From assembly GCA_019118345.1 (NCBI GenBank), contig DWZD01000053.1, forward strand, positions 62,001 through 126,000: a stretch of DNA of 64,000 nucleotides, read 5' to 3'. Made by a program: the position numbers and the translations under genes. How positions within the stretch are numbered: position 1 is the first letter of the stretch; each line of letters opens with the position of its first letter. Positions 7,238 to 15,446 of the stretch are shown here, one piece after another. Under the pieces are notes generated by a model that was not told the origin of the DNA, searched no databases, and was given only the letters and a program-made list of their open reading frames with translations. This stretch comes from Candidatus Desulfovibrio intestinavium. GTDB taxonomy: Bacteria; Desulfobacterota; Desulfovibrionia; Desulfovibrionales; Desulfovibrionaceae.

Positions 7238-8789
7238 CTTCTTCCCCCTCGGCCTGAACCGCCGCCGCGCCAAACCCCGCTGCCGCCGTCAGGGCGCGGG
7301 CAAGAAAGCTCTCCAGCGCATCCGGGGCCATGAGCGGAGAAAGCAGCGCGGCAAGGCCTTCCTCCAGGTCCTCATAGCTTTTGGCCGTCCGTATCGCGTC
7401 CTCGACCTGCGAGACGAACGCCGCGCCCGCCCTGAGCGCGGCGGGCAGCATGTTGACGATGGCCGCGTCAAGGTTGGCCTGCGCCTTTTCCGCCGTGACC
7501 GCCTTTCTCTCCGCCGGCGCGGCAAAGTTCGCGCCGGCGGTCATGCCCTCCGGCGGGGCGGTTTCGTCCTCAAGCCTGAACTCCTCCGGCTTGAGGCCGA
7601 AACGCCCGGTGAAGTATTCCCGCGTGAACTTCGCGCCCATCTCCCGGAGTTTCTTTCCCAAATCCGCCTGCACGTTCAGGTCGTCCGGCTCGTCATAATC
7701 GGCCAGCGGCGCGAACACTCCCGGCCCGGCGTTGACCTGGGCGTACAGCCAGGCGATCTCGTTCCAGGCATCCGTGACCATCGCCTTGTCCGCATCGGCC
7801 AGATCGTCGGCCACGCTCTTGTGCGCTTCGGTGGCGGCCAGAGAATTTGTGCCGTCAGTCTCGACGGTCAGGGTCTGGCCCATGAGCACCTTGCTGATGG
7901 CCCTGTCCTGCCGGGCGAGGAAGTCCTCATGGATCGCACCCTGCGTCTGCCCGGCGCTTTCCAGCTTCACGCTGGCCCCGTGCGGGATGACGGCCACGGC
8001 ATCCTGCACCATGCGCGACAAATCCCGCGCCATTGCCTGTTTTTCCAGCCGTTCGGCTTTGGCCGGAGCCTCGCCCACCACCCACGGCAGACCGTGCCGC
8101 TCCACGAAGCGCGCGTAAAAGCTCAATCCCCCGCGCTTGAAGCTCACCGGCCACAGGCAGCGGGAGAGCAGGCGCAGGCCGTAGGGATTGTCGTAGGCGG
8201 CATGGTGCGTGACGAAGACGAACTTGCCCGGCGGCAGGGGGCGCGGGTCCGCGCAGAATGCCCCGTATTCTCCCACAAAGACGGGATTGTTGCCGCTGTC
8301 GAAGCGGAACCAGTGAAAGGGCCGCGCCACGATGTCCACGATATGCCACCAGTCCCCGTCAAGGCGCCAGATGAGTTCCAGCGGCGTGAAGCCGTAAAAG
8401 GGCGCGTCCAGAATCCCGCTGATGATGCCGCGCAGGTTGGTGCGCTCAAGATCGCGCATGAAACGCCGGTACAGCTCCTCCGCTTCGGGCGTGGGCCGTT
8501 CGCCGTCCGGAGCGCCCGCCCGGAGCGTGAAATGCGGGCAGTTGAGCACCCGGTTTTTCCGCGAGAGCATGGCCGTGGTCACCTGATCGTCGGCGGAAAG
8601 TTCCCGCAGGATGGCCGCGTCATCCCCGCGCTTGCGCAGCACGGGGTCAGGGTCCGGCAAGGTGGAAAGCCAGCCGTCCAGCTCCCCGAAAAAGACGCCC
8701 GCGTTCCGGCGCGTCGCCAGTTCCGCGCTTAAATCCGCCGCGCTGAACGGCTGAAAGGTGCCGTCCGGCAAAAAAAGCCCGTCCGCCAT
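7230..8789 (-). CDS. Portal protein (Mu gp29-like, DUF935)
   Basis: 519 residues; AAAGGAG lies before ATG 8789. The DUF935 signature runs through the protein: DDQVTTAMLSRKNRV near residue 67, GFTPLELIWRLDG, ARPFHWFRFDS, GLPWVVGEAP and ISKVLMGQTLTVETDG. Twelve copies form the portal ring through which terminase packs DNA. It is the first gene after the XRE-ImmA insertion and is preceded by late-element copy B and a terminator-like hairpin. The 3' end overlaps the MuF start by 8 bases. Confidence 0.93.
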   Translation of the reverse strand: MADGLFLPDGTFQPFSAADLSAELATRRNAGVFFGELDGWLSTLPDPDPVLRKRGDDAAILRELSADDQVTTAMLSRKNRVLNCPHFTLRAGAPDGERPTPEAEELYRRFMRDLERTNLRGIISGILDAPFYGFTPLELIWRLDGDWWHIVDIVARPFHWFRFDSGNNPVFVGEYGAFCADPRPLPPGKFVFVTHHAAYDNPYGLRLLSRCLWPVSFKRGGLSFYARFVERHGLPWVVGEAPAKAERLEKQAMARDLSRMVQDAVAVIPHGASVKLESAGQTQGAIHEDFLARQDRAISKVLMGQTLTVETDGTNSLAATEAHKSVADDLADADKAMVTDAWNEIAWLYAQVNAGPGVFAPLADYDEPDDLNVQADLGKKLREMGAKFTREYFTGRFGLKPEEFRLEDETAPPEGMTAGANFAAPAERKAVTAEKAQANLDAAIVNMLPAALRAGAAFVSQVEDAIRTAKSYEDLEEGLAALLSPLMAPDALESFLARALTAAAGFGAAAVQAEGEEDG

Positions 8790-8860
8790 AGCAACATCTC
8801 CTTTTTCAACGGAAGGCTGTCGCCATCCGTAAGCCCGCTTGCGCGGGCAACGGCTGGCGC

Positions 8861-8908
8861 AAAAAAAGACCTCCGTTTTCCCGTCATGGTGACAGAAAAA
8901 CGGAGGTC
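8861..8908 (-). terminator. Terminator after XRE-ImmA gene, upstream of portal
   Basis: Arms GACCTCCGTTTT (8868-8879) and AAAACGGAGGTC (8897-8908), followed on the minus strand by seven Ts (8867-8861). A second GC stem, GCCCGC/GCGGGC, lies at 8832-8848. It would separate the accessory pair's transcript from the portal gene. Confidence 0.8.
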
Positions 8909-8910
8909 AT

Positions 8911-8935
8911 GCCCGGAAAGGGCGCGGAGTATGCG
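8911..8935 (-). promoter_or_regulatory. Repeated late-control element, copy B
   Basis: Minus-strand CGCA, 5 bases, CGCGCCCTTTCCGGGC. The 16-base part is identical to copy C. It begins 9 bases after the XRE-ImmA stop and precedes a terminator-like hairpin and the portal gene. Confidence 0.6.
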
Positions 8936-8944
8936 GGGGGATTT

Positions 8945-10099
8945 TTAATCTATATCTCTATAGACGGAAAAATCTATAATCTTTGCTTTTTTCGTGGGGG
9001 GCGTCATAACATCAAGCACGTCAGGCGATACGTTTTGCAACTCCAGAATATCGCGCAATCTCTGCTGACTCATGCCCAAGTCCAACGCCATCTCATTCAA
9101 CCGGACATCATGACAAACCAGCCGCATGGCTTGATCAAGCAAAGACGGCATGGAGGGCGGAAACTCTTCCTCTTCCTGCATGCGCGTACCAGCGCGAGAG
9201 CGTAAAATCTGAGCGCTTTTATACGATTTTTCCGAGAGTATCCCCAATTCACGAGCACGGTAGAGAGCTGCGGCTATGGAGACATGCCAGTATTTCTTGA
9301 CTGAGACAAAGAGGGATTGACGGTAATACGAGGGACAATCTGCTCGAAAACTGGTCGCTGGCATAAGAAACGCAGACGCAAAACGATTTGCTCTTCGTTC
9401 GACAAGAGGATCTTCGGGCGTGCTCTCTTCATCAAAAACAAGATGGGCCAGCTCATGTGCGTAATCGAACTGCATCCGGCTTGCCGCGGAATTTGAATCA
9501 ATCATTACGCAAGGCGTCCCTTCGAACCATGTCGCAAATCCATCGAGTTTGGCCTCTCTAGCCGGTAGCAAAATGATGCGCACACCCAAGCTTTCAAGCA
9601 GATCAGCCATATTGGGTATAGGGCCAAGTCCCAAGTTTGCGGCGGAGCGCACTTCCACGGCATACTTCTCTATTTCCCGCTCCTGAACTTGGCTGCCATC
9701 AAACGTCGGAAATGCTGTCTCAGGAAAATGTACGCCCCTATCGGCCAGATAGGAGAATATGCTGAACACCTGTGCGGCGAATGAAAAGGCTCTGAGTCGT
9801 TCCATCTGGGGGACGCGACGGTTTGCCCGAAAATGGCACGCACTGAAGGATGCCGTTGGCAACGGATGATTACATTTTGAAAAAAACGAGAAGGGGACGG
9901 AAAGCGCATGAGCCAGCGCCATGAAAGTCTCCAGCGAAAGACCGGACTTGCCTGCCTCATACTGAGTAACGGCACTCGGCGTCTTGCCGATTTTTTCCGC
10001 CAATTCCTTCTTCGTCAGCCCATGCAATTCCCGCGCAAATTTGATCCTGCCCGGATCAAGGTTCTGGAGGTAAAAGTGAGGAGACTTTTCCGCAGACAT
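8945..10099 (-). CDS. XRE-family regulator fused to ImmA/IrrE metallopeptidase
   Basis: 384 residues. Residues 17-72 form a helix-turn-helix (GLTKKELAEKIGKTPSAVTQ). Residues about 150-260 form the zinc peptidase, with HELAH at 215-219 and a distal acidic residue in VERRANRFASAFLMP (Glu234 or near). A C-terminal segment (280-384) ends in a second small helical region. ImmA-type peptidases cleave phage or ICE repressors, and fused XRE-ImmA proteins often control stress or toxin modules. Together with the next gene it interrupts the terminase-portal order and looks less GC-rich than its neighbours, so the pair is a late acquisition. The start follows TGAGGAG... weakly; other in-frame starts are possible. 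Confidence 0.85.
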   Translation of the reverse strand: MSAEKSPHFYLQNLDPGRIKFARELHGLTKKELAEKIGKTPSAVTQYEAGKSGLSLETFMALAHALSVPFSFFSKCNHPLPTASFSACHFRANRRVPQMERLRAFSFAAQVFSIFSYLADRGVHFPETAFPTFDGSQVQEREIEKYAVEVRSAANLGLGPIPNMADLLESLGVRIILLPAREAKLDGFATWFEGTPCVMIDSNSAASRMQFDYAHELAHLVFDEESTPEDPLVERRANRFASAFLMPATSFRADCPSYYRQSLFVSVKKYWHVSIAAALYRARELGILSEKSYKSAQILRSRAGTRMQEEEEFPPSMPSLLDQAMRLVCHDVRLNEMALDLGMSQQRLRDILELQNVSPDVLDVMTPPTKKAKIIDFSVYRDID

Positions 10100-10152
10100 G
10101 ACGCCGCATCCTTTTTATGCCTTGAGCGCATGGTAATGTGGGGAGAAGCTCT

Positions 10153-10779
10153 CTACCTAGTAGCCTTTTTCTGCTGATTTGCCAAGATTTCCCGTGTGAC
10201 GGCCGGACGCTTGATTTCTTCTTGTGGGGTATGGTGTGCAGGAATGGTATGATCATCCCCTTCAAAGACATACAGAGTATCGCTTTGAAAATGTTTTCTA
10301 TCTATCATGGACAACATATCGAAAGTGATTTTCCCCAATCCTGTCAGGTGGCTAATGTCATATCCAATCATGAACACAGACGATTCAGAACGTGCAATAA
10401 TGCTTTGTATTTCAGTTGACAGGAATGCCTGCTCCTGGAGCTGCATCTTGATGCTTTTACCGGCGCGTGGAACGCGTCCTTTTTCATCAACACGGGAAAC
10501 ATAAAATTTCAGCAGGTCATCTCCATTGGGACAGGTTATGGTCAGAACTTTTTTGTAAGTTTTCTTTGAAAAGAAAGGGTGTTGGGTAAGCTTTCTGTCC
10601 AATCGGTTGTATACACTGCACCAGCAGGTGCAGCCAAGCATATAGTTGTCAAAATTGTTGCCGCCATCTTCTCGAGCGCCTTGCTCGTAAGCACGCAGGC
10701 TTTCTTCGGCAGCACCTTTGATCTCGGGGATAATGACACTTTTGATCTGTTCGATGGTCTCCTGGTGCAACGTAAACAT
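10153..10779 (-). CDS. Unknown protein paired with XRE-ImmA gene
   Basis: 208 residues. Start MFTLHQETIEQIK is chosen because AAGGAGT precedes ATG 10779. No family recognised. It has two Cys near residue 50 (GCTCWCSVYNRLDRK), a mixed alpha/beta centre (VFMIGYDISHLTGLG near 140) and a charged, flexible C-terminus. No signal peptide or membrane helix. It lies 53 bases upstream of the XRE-ImmA gene on the same strand and shares its lower GC. It may be the toxin, substrate or adaptor of that protein; this is an inference from pairing alone. Confidence 0.7.
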   Translation of the reverse strand: MFTLHQETIEQIKSVIIPEIKGAAEESLRAYEQGAREDGGNNFDNYMLGCTCWCSVYNRLDRKLTQHPFFSKKTYKKVLTITCPNGDDLLKFYVSRVDEKGRVPRAGKSIKMQLQEQAFLSTEIQSIIARSESSVFMIGYDISHLTGLGKITFDMLSMIDRKHFQSDTLYVFEGDDHTIPAHHTPQEEIKRPAVTREILANQQKKATR

Positions 10780-10872
10780 TGCGACTCCTTGTGCAAGATT
10801 TGATATCAAGCACATATCCTAACCAAAAGCAGAAATCAAGTAAAAAAATTAAGTGAAATGCAAATTTTTGTA

Positions 10873-12336
10873 TTACCACTCCCGCATATCCATCTCCGGC
10901 AGCGCCACTCCCTCATACTCCCACGGCTCGGCGCTGCCCAGCTCCTTGCGGGCGTCCAGCAGCATGGCGGCCGCCACGGCGCTGTCGCCGTGGCGGCCGC
11001 CGCTCTTGTCTCTGGTGCGCTGCTCAGGCACGCGGGCCACGCCCTTGATGACGCGCAGGCAGCGGAAGTCCGAGAGGATGCCCGCATCCCGGGGCAGGCG
11101 CAACGTCCTGTCCTCGATGCCGGCCTTGAGCAGCGGCATGGTCTCCCGGTACCAGCTCTCGGAGACCATGACTTCCCGCACGAAGGCCGGGCCGTAGTGC
11201 TGCCGCGCGGCCTCGGCCAGGGCGCTGCCGTTGCCGCGCGCGTCCAGCGACACGCCGGAAAAGCGCGGCAGGGCGTCCAGAATGGCGAACAATATCTGTT
11301 GCTGGGTACGGTGCGGGCAGTCGCGCAGCTCCAGGACGAAGGGCGGCGTCAGGCGCAGATCCTTTTCTTCCGTGGCGGGCCAGAACACGGAAAGGTCGCC
11401 GCTGCGCCCGAAGTCCACGCCGCAGAAGTGCGCCCGGTCGGCGGGCAGACCGGCCAGCAGCGGCGCAAGCTGTTCCTCGATCCAGCCCCGGGTGTAGGTC
11501 TCGGCCACGGGCAGCGGCCAGTCCACAAAGTCGGCGGCGGGCGGCGTCCAGAGCGGCACGGGCACGTCGTCCATGCAGGACTGGATCATGGCCGTGGTCA
11601 GGTAGGCCCCGGACGACTGCCGGGGGATGCAGAACAGCTCCTCGTCCGCGCCGTCGCCGTAGGTTTTGACAAGTTCGGCCCGCCATGCCGTTTCCGCCTC
11701 CGGCGTCCAGTCCTGTTTCGTCACCCGGCAGATACGGCGGTACAGCCCGGCGGCAAGCGCATCGTCCAGCGTGATGCGGTGCAGGCTGTAGGGCAGGTTC
11801 CCGGCCCGCACGTCCTGAATCAGCTCGTTGAACGGATTGTCCGCCCCGTTGTGCGTGGAAATGACGATGACCTGCCCGCCCCACATGAGCAGGGCCAGCG
11901 CGGCCTTGAGCAGTTCCGGCAAATCCTCCACGAAGGCCGCCTCGTCGATGATGACGCGGCCCTGCTTGCCGCGCAGATTGGAAGGCCGGTTGGACAGGGC
12001 GAGAATCTTGTGCCCGCTGGCGAAGTCGATGCGAAAGGCCTTGATTTCCCGCTCGTCGCCGTCCCGAAAAATGTCCTCGTTGACCTTTCCGGCCACGATT
12101 TGCAGTTTTTTCGCCCAGTCCGCGCAGGTGTCGATATATTCCCGCGTCATGTCCTGATTGAAGGAGATATAGAGCACGTCCATGCCGTCGCGCCCGGACG
12201 TGGAGGCTTGCAGCACGTCGTCCAGAGCCTGCGCCCAGGTCAGGCCGATACGGCGGGACTTTTCCGCCACCTTGACCGGGGATCTATCCCCCAGCCATGC
12301 CTTCTGATACGGCAGCAATACGTCGCCCAAGTCCAT
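10873..12336 (-). CDS. Terminase large subunit (Mu gp28-like)
   Basis: 487 residues. N-terminal ATPase: a Walker-A-like KSRRIGLT (near 26-33), Walker B VIIDEAAF (near 128) and a coupling motif ISTHNGAD. C-terminal nuclease: GVDFGRSGD (near 300), DARGNG and HGDSAVAAAM supply the acidic residues. It cuts and packages phage DNA through the portal. The start is 8 bases from the end of the small-subunit gene. The 10780-10872 gap behind the end of this gene is AT-rich and holds the ribosome site of the accessory pair. Confidence 0.93.
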   Translation of the reverse strand: MDLGDVLLPYQKAWLGDRSPVKVAEKSRRIGLTWAQALDDVLQASTSGRDGMDVLYISFNQDMTREYIDTCADWAKKLQIVAGKVNEDIFRDGDEREIKAFRIDFASGHKILALSNRPSNLRGKQGRVIIDEAAFVEDLPELLKAALALLMWGGQVIVISTHNGADNPFNELIQDVRAGNLPYSLHRITLDDALAAGLYRRICRVTKQDWTPEAETAWRAELVKTYGDGADEELFCIPRQSSGAYLTTAMIQSCMDDVPVPLWTPPAADFVDWPLPVAETYTRGWIEEQLAPLLAGLPADRAHFCGVDFGRSGDLSVFWPATEEKDLRLTPPFVLELRDCPHRTQQQILFAILDALPRFSGVSLDARGNGSALAEAARQHYGPAFVREVMVSESWYRETMPLLKAGIEDRTLRLPRDAGILSDFRCLRVIKGVARVPEQRTRDKSGGRHGDSAVAAAMLLDARKELGSAEPWEYEGVALPEMDMREW

Positions 12337-12344
12337 GCCGCCCC

Positions 12345-12959
12345 CTAATTCGTGCCGAGGATTTCCCGGATGGCCTGCGCATTTTCCGGCGACAGCGCCT
12401 TGTCGCGCTGTGCTTCCGCTTCCTTCGGCAGTCCGGCTTCCAGTTCCGCCACCAGCTCAAGGCAACGCTTCACGTCCTGCACCGTGGCCGTGGAGATCTT
12501 GTCCGGGTCGGCCAGGGCCAGCCCCAGCTTGCGTTCCACGGCCTCCCGCAGGGCGGCCACGGCGTCCGCCCGCGTGGCGATCCTGCGCCGCGCGGAAGCC
12601 GATGCGTCGGGAATCTTCCCGGCGGCGGCCAGCTCCTGCCGCTTGAGGGCCAGCGACTCCAGACTGGATACGGCAAAGGCCATCGGGGCCGCTTCCTTGG
12701 CGTCGGCGGCGGCCAAAAGCTGTTCAAGGGCCTTCTGGCGGCCCTTGATGATGTTGACGCGGATCTCGCTTTCCGCCTGCGCGATCTCCTCCCGGCGGCG
12801 CGCCCAGCCGTATTTCTGGCCCCATGCCTTGAGCGTGGTCGCGGAAACGCCCGTGGCCTCGGCCACGGCGGCATAACTCAGGCGATCCACGCAGTAGAGT
12901 TCCTGCGCCCGCCACAGCGTGTCCGTGGGGTGTTCCCTGCCCATGCGGCGCACCGTCAC
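12345..12959 (-). CDS. Terminase small subunit (DUF1804-like)
   Basis: 204 residues from GTG 12959 (GTGA overlap with the preceding stop); ATG 12944 is an alternative. Residues 10-55 hold the small-terminase helix-turn-helix (YAAVAEATGVSATTLKAWGQKYGW); the rest is helical and charged. It recognises phage DNA and regulates the large subunit, whose gene follows directly. Confidence 0.85.
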   Translation of the reverse strand: MTVRRMGREHPTDTLWRAQELYCVDRLSYAAVAEATGVSATTLKAWGQKYGWARRREEIAQAESEIRVNIIKGRQKALEQLLAAADAKEAAPMAFAVSSLESLALKRQELAAAGKIPDASASARRRIATRADAVAALREAVERKLGLALADPDKISTATVQDVKRCLELVAELEAGLPKEAEAQRDKALSPENAQAIREILGTN

Positions 12960-13195
12960 AGGCCCAGATTGCGTTCCAGCACGGCGATCTTGCGCATCAC
13001 GCCCCGCAGTTCCTCCACCCGCTCGTTGAGCTTGATGCCCAGCGCCATGACGTATTCGCCGTCGATGTCCTCCGGCTCGCCCGTCGGCGGCAGGGCATGG
13101 CGGAGGGAATCGCGGTGACTGGCGATTTCCGCGGCAATAATTTTCCGGCGGGTGCGCAGTTCCTCACGCTGGCCCATTTCCTCCAGTCGGCTCAT
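12956..13195 (-). CDS. Small helical phage protein
   Basis: 79 residues, ATG 13195 after AAGGAG; overlaps both neighbours by 4 bases (ATGA and GTGA). Highly charged and helical (RTRRKIIAAEIASHRDSLR). Mu-like phages have a small conserved protein of this kind between the lysis and terminase genes. Function unknown. Confidence 0.7.
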   Translation of the reverse strand: MSRLEEMGQREELRTRRKIIAAEIASHRDSLRHALPPTGEPEDIDGEYVMALGIKLNERVEELRGVMRKIAVLERNLGL

Positions 13196-13593
13196 AGCTT
13201 GCTCCTTGTTTCCACGATGGTGGACAGATGCTCCACGGCGCGGGTATTGTTCACCACCAGCGTTTGCAGGGCATCGGTCATGCGTTCGTAATTCTTTACC
13301 AGCGTGACGTTCTTGCGGTAGTATTCCGCGACTTCCTCGTGCTTCCTGTTCATTTCCCGCAGGCTGGACTCGAACTTTTCCGTCATCACGCGCAGGCTTT
13401 CCTGCGTGTCTTCCCGGTAGACTTCCAGCACACGCGCCACCCGCCTGCCGTGCTTGTAGTCCAGCACAAAGACCACGGCCACCACGAGGGCCGGGATGGA
13501 GGCCAGCACCAGCAGGATGCCGGGCACGCCCAGCGAAAACAACGCTTCCAGAAGCGGCAGGGCCGCGCTGACGGCGGCGGATATGTCGGTCAT
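13192..13593 (-). CDS. Membrane-anchored coiled-coil phage protein (DUF2730-like position)
   Basis: 133 residues. One hydrophobic helix near residues 20-45 (GVPGILLVLASIPALVVAVV) is followed by a long charged coiled coil to the end. Size, topology and place between the spanins and the terminase match the DUF2730-type protein of Mu-like phages (Mu gp25 region). Role unknown; lysis timing or packaging support are possible. Confidence 0.65.
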   Translation of the reverse strand: MTDISAAVSAALPLLEALFSLGVPGILLVLASIPALVVAVVFVLDYKHGRRVARVLEVYREDTQESLRVMTEKFESSLREMNRKHEEVAEYYRKNVTLVKNYERMTDALQTLVVNNTRAVEHLSTIVETRSKL

Positions 13594-13892
13594 ATCTTCC
13601 CCCGTGCCTGATGGCAGCGCAGGGCCGCATTCAGGCCGTCCATGTAGGCCCGCATCCTGTCGTCCCGCGTCAGCAGACGGGCCACGTTATCAGGACTGTC
13701 CAGCGGTTCCGCCGCATCCAGTTCCGGCAGGACGGGCGCGGAAGGGGCCGGACAGTCAGGCAAATCAAGCATGAGCGGCGCGGCCTGTTGCCGACCGCAG
13801 CCGCAGCACGTCAGCAGCAGGATGATGACGGCGGCGCAGCGCCTACAGCGGGCGATTGAGGCGCTCGACAGCGCGACGGCGCGTGGCATCAT
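13590..13892 (-). CDS. Rz1-like outer-membrane spanin lipoprotein
   Basis: 100 residues in a different frame, overlapping the end of the Rz-like gene by 50 bases. A hydrophobic signal (AAVIILLLTCCGCG) with Cys at 29, 30 and 32 and a Pro-rich stretch (DLPDCPAPSAPVLPELD) are hallmarks of o-spanins, which disrupt the outer membrane at lysis. Which Cys is lipidated is unclear because the lipobox is not canonical. Confidence 0.65.
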   Translation of the reverse strand: MMPRAVALSSASIARCRRCAAVIILLLTCCGCGRQQAAPLMLDLPDCPAPSAPVLPELDAAEPLDSPDNVARLLTRDDRMRAYMDGLNAALRCHQARGKI

Positions 13893-14193
13893 CCACCACC
13901 TTGTTTTTTTCTTCGGCTGTCCGGGCGCGGGGCCGGGCATCCCGCAGGATGTCCGCCCGTTCCGCCGCATCCCGTGCGGCTTTCGCCTCCCGCCCGAGGC
14001 ACTGACGGGCGTTTTCCGCCTGCGCTTCCGCGTCCTTCCGATACGCTTCCGCCGCCGTCCGCCAGCGGTCGCGCTCCTGCGCCGTGGCCGCGTGCCGCAG
14101 TCGTTCCGCGTCGAGCGCGCTCTTGGCAAGCACCAGCGCGAAGGAAACGGCTACCAACGCGATCACGGTTCCCATGCCGAGCAGCCGGATCAC
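13843..14193 (-). CDS. Rz-like inner-membrane spanin
   Basis: 116 residues. An N-terminal membrane helix (LLGMGTVIALVAVSFALVLA) is followed by a long Ala/Arg/Glu-rich periplasmic coiled coil, the i-spanin layout. It pairs with the overlapping Rz1-like lipoprotein to bridge the two membranes. The start overlaps the lytic transglycosylase stop (ATGA). Confidence 0.75.
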   Translation of the reverse strand: MIRLLGMGTVIALVAVSFALVLAKSALDAERLRHAATAQERDRWRTAAEAYRKDAEAQAENARQCLGREAKAARDAAERADILRDARPRARTAEEKNKVVDDATRRRAVERLNRPL

Positions 14194-14939
14194 GGTCTGC
14201 CCCCTTCCTCGATCCCCGGCCCCCAGCCCGCCCGGATGTAGGCCTGCTGGCGCTCCTTGAGGATGCGGCGCGGGTACTGGCGGTTCTCGGCAAAGGCCGC
14301 CCGGCCGCGCCCGGCATTGACCGTTTCCACATGGCCGAACCAGCGCCGGTCATCCAGCCCCTGCGCGCGGGCCTTGCGCTTGTCGCGCTGCACCCAGCCC
14401 AGACCGCCGTTGTAGGCGGACAGGGTGAAGGCCATGCGTTCAAAGTCGCTGTGCCCGGCAACACGCTCCCACAGCCACTTGTCATAGACGCAGAGCGCCC
14501 GCAGGCTCCAGCCGGGATTGAACGGCGCGGGCCTGCCCGTCTCCGGGGCCACGGACGGCAGCCACTTTGCCGTGGAGGGCATGAATTGCGCCAGCCCCTG
14601 CGCCCCGACATGGGAGACCGTATCGTTGCGCCACCAGCTTTCGGTGTGGATCTGCGCCGCGAAGACGGCAACCGGCGCATCCAGCCCCCATGCGGCATGG
14701 GCGGCCCGGACAAGCGTTGCCCGGTGCGCTTCCGCCGCGCGGGGGATCGTCACCTCGGCGGCGTGGGCGGCTCCGCCGAAGGCAACGGCAAGAAGCAAGG
14801 CCGACAGGAGGAAAGCCCGGATTTTTGCGCCAGACAAGGAAGGCAAGCGTTTTGCCGGGGGAGTGGACACAGACGTCCATGACTTCGGCAAAACGCGCCG
14901 CCTGACGCCGTATGGCGGAAAAAGACGCGCTTTCATCAC
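14190..14939 (-). CDS. Phage endolysin: lytic transglycosylase (SLT family)
   Basis: 249 residues. A signal-type segment at about 38-60 (AFLLSALLLAVAFGGAAHA) directs export. The catalytic domain has the Glu in IHTESWW, GAQGLAQFMPST and LSAYNGG, typical of soluble lytic transglycosylases. It cleaves peptidoglycan at lysis. An exported endolysin would not strictly depend on the holin. The start overlaps the holin stop. Confidence 0.88.
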   Translation of the reverse strand: MMKARLFPPYGVRRRVLPKSWTSVSTPPAKRLPSLSGAKIRAFLLSALLLAVAFGGAAHAAEVTIPRAAEAHRATLVRAAHAAWGLDAPVAVFAAQIHTESWWRNDTVSHVGAQGLAQFMPSTAKWLPSVAPETGRPAPFNPGWSLRALCVYDKWLWERVAGHSDFERMAFTLSAYNGGLGWVQRDKRKARAQGLDDRRWFGHVETVNAGRGRAAFAENRQYPRRILKERQQAYIRAGWGPGIEEGGRP

Positions 14940-15295
14940 AGCCCCAGGGCCACGGCGACGACAAAGGCCGCGATAATGAGCGCCCGGCGCATCAGCGCCG
15001 CGCAGAACGGCCCGTGATAGCCGTCGGCCACCGGAAAATCAGGCTGGCCGTCCTCCCCTGCGGCTTCCGGGTCGTCCCGCCAGTCCCTGTCCAGATAGGA
15101 GGACGGCAGGGCATAGGGGAAGGCCAGAAAGTCGAAGACCAGGCCCGTGATGGCCGCCACGCACACCAGTGCCAGCTTGTAGGCCACCACCGGCCCCTGA
15201 TACGGCGAGAAAAACAGCAGAGCCGCCAGCAGCGCAACGCCGCACAGGACGAACAGGACCAGCAGATTCCGGGGATTGCAAAGGATTTTCTTCAT
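14936..15295 (-). CDS. Putative holin
   Basis: 119 residues. Start MKKILCNPRNLL at ATG 15295 after AAGGAACA; the frame to 15433 is an extension through regulatory DNA. Three hydrophobic helices (residues about 9-30, 36-60 and 98-118) and its place as first gene of the lysis cassette indicate a holin. Sequence alone is not specific to a holin family. Confidence 0.7.
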   Translation of the reverse strand: MKKILCNPRNLLVLFVLCGVALLAALLFFSPYQGPVVAYKLALVCVAAITGLVFDFLAFPYALPSSYLDRDWRDDPEAAGEDGQPDFPVADGYHGPFCAALMRRALIIAAFVVAVALGL

Positions 15296-15374
15296 GGCGT
15301 GTTCCTTGCCGCGTCGGTTTGTCCCCGCCGGAGAGAGTCCGGCGGGGAAGGGAGGGAACGGGCCGGACGCGAAG

Positions 15375-15408
15375 CGGCCCGTCATGACCACCATGCCATG
15401 ACGGGCCG
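15375..15408 (-). repeat. Inverted repeat upstream of holin
   Basis: Perfect arms CGGCCCGTCATG (15375-15386) and CATGACGGGCCG (15397-15408), placed directly after late-element copy C as the hairpins at 4063 and 8861 are after copies A and B. No T-run follows. A second GC-rich stem, CCCCGCCGGA/TCCGGCGGGG, lies at about 15320-15345. Confidence 0.75.
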
Positions 15409-15414
15409 GAAGCC

Positions 15415-15439
15415 GCCCGGAAAGGGCGCGCACAGTGCG
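15415..15439 (-). promoter_or_regulatory. Repeated late-control element, copy C
   Basis: Minus-strand CGCA, 5 bases, CGCGCCCTTTCCGGGC. It lies 7 bases after the stop of the candidate activator and upstream of the lysis genes, the position of Mu's Plys. Confidence 0.6.
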
Positions 15440-15446
15440 GACTTTT

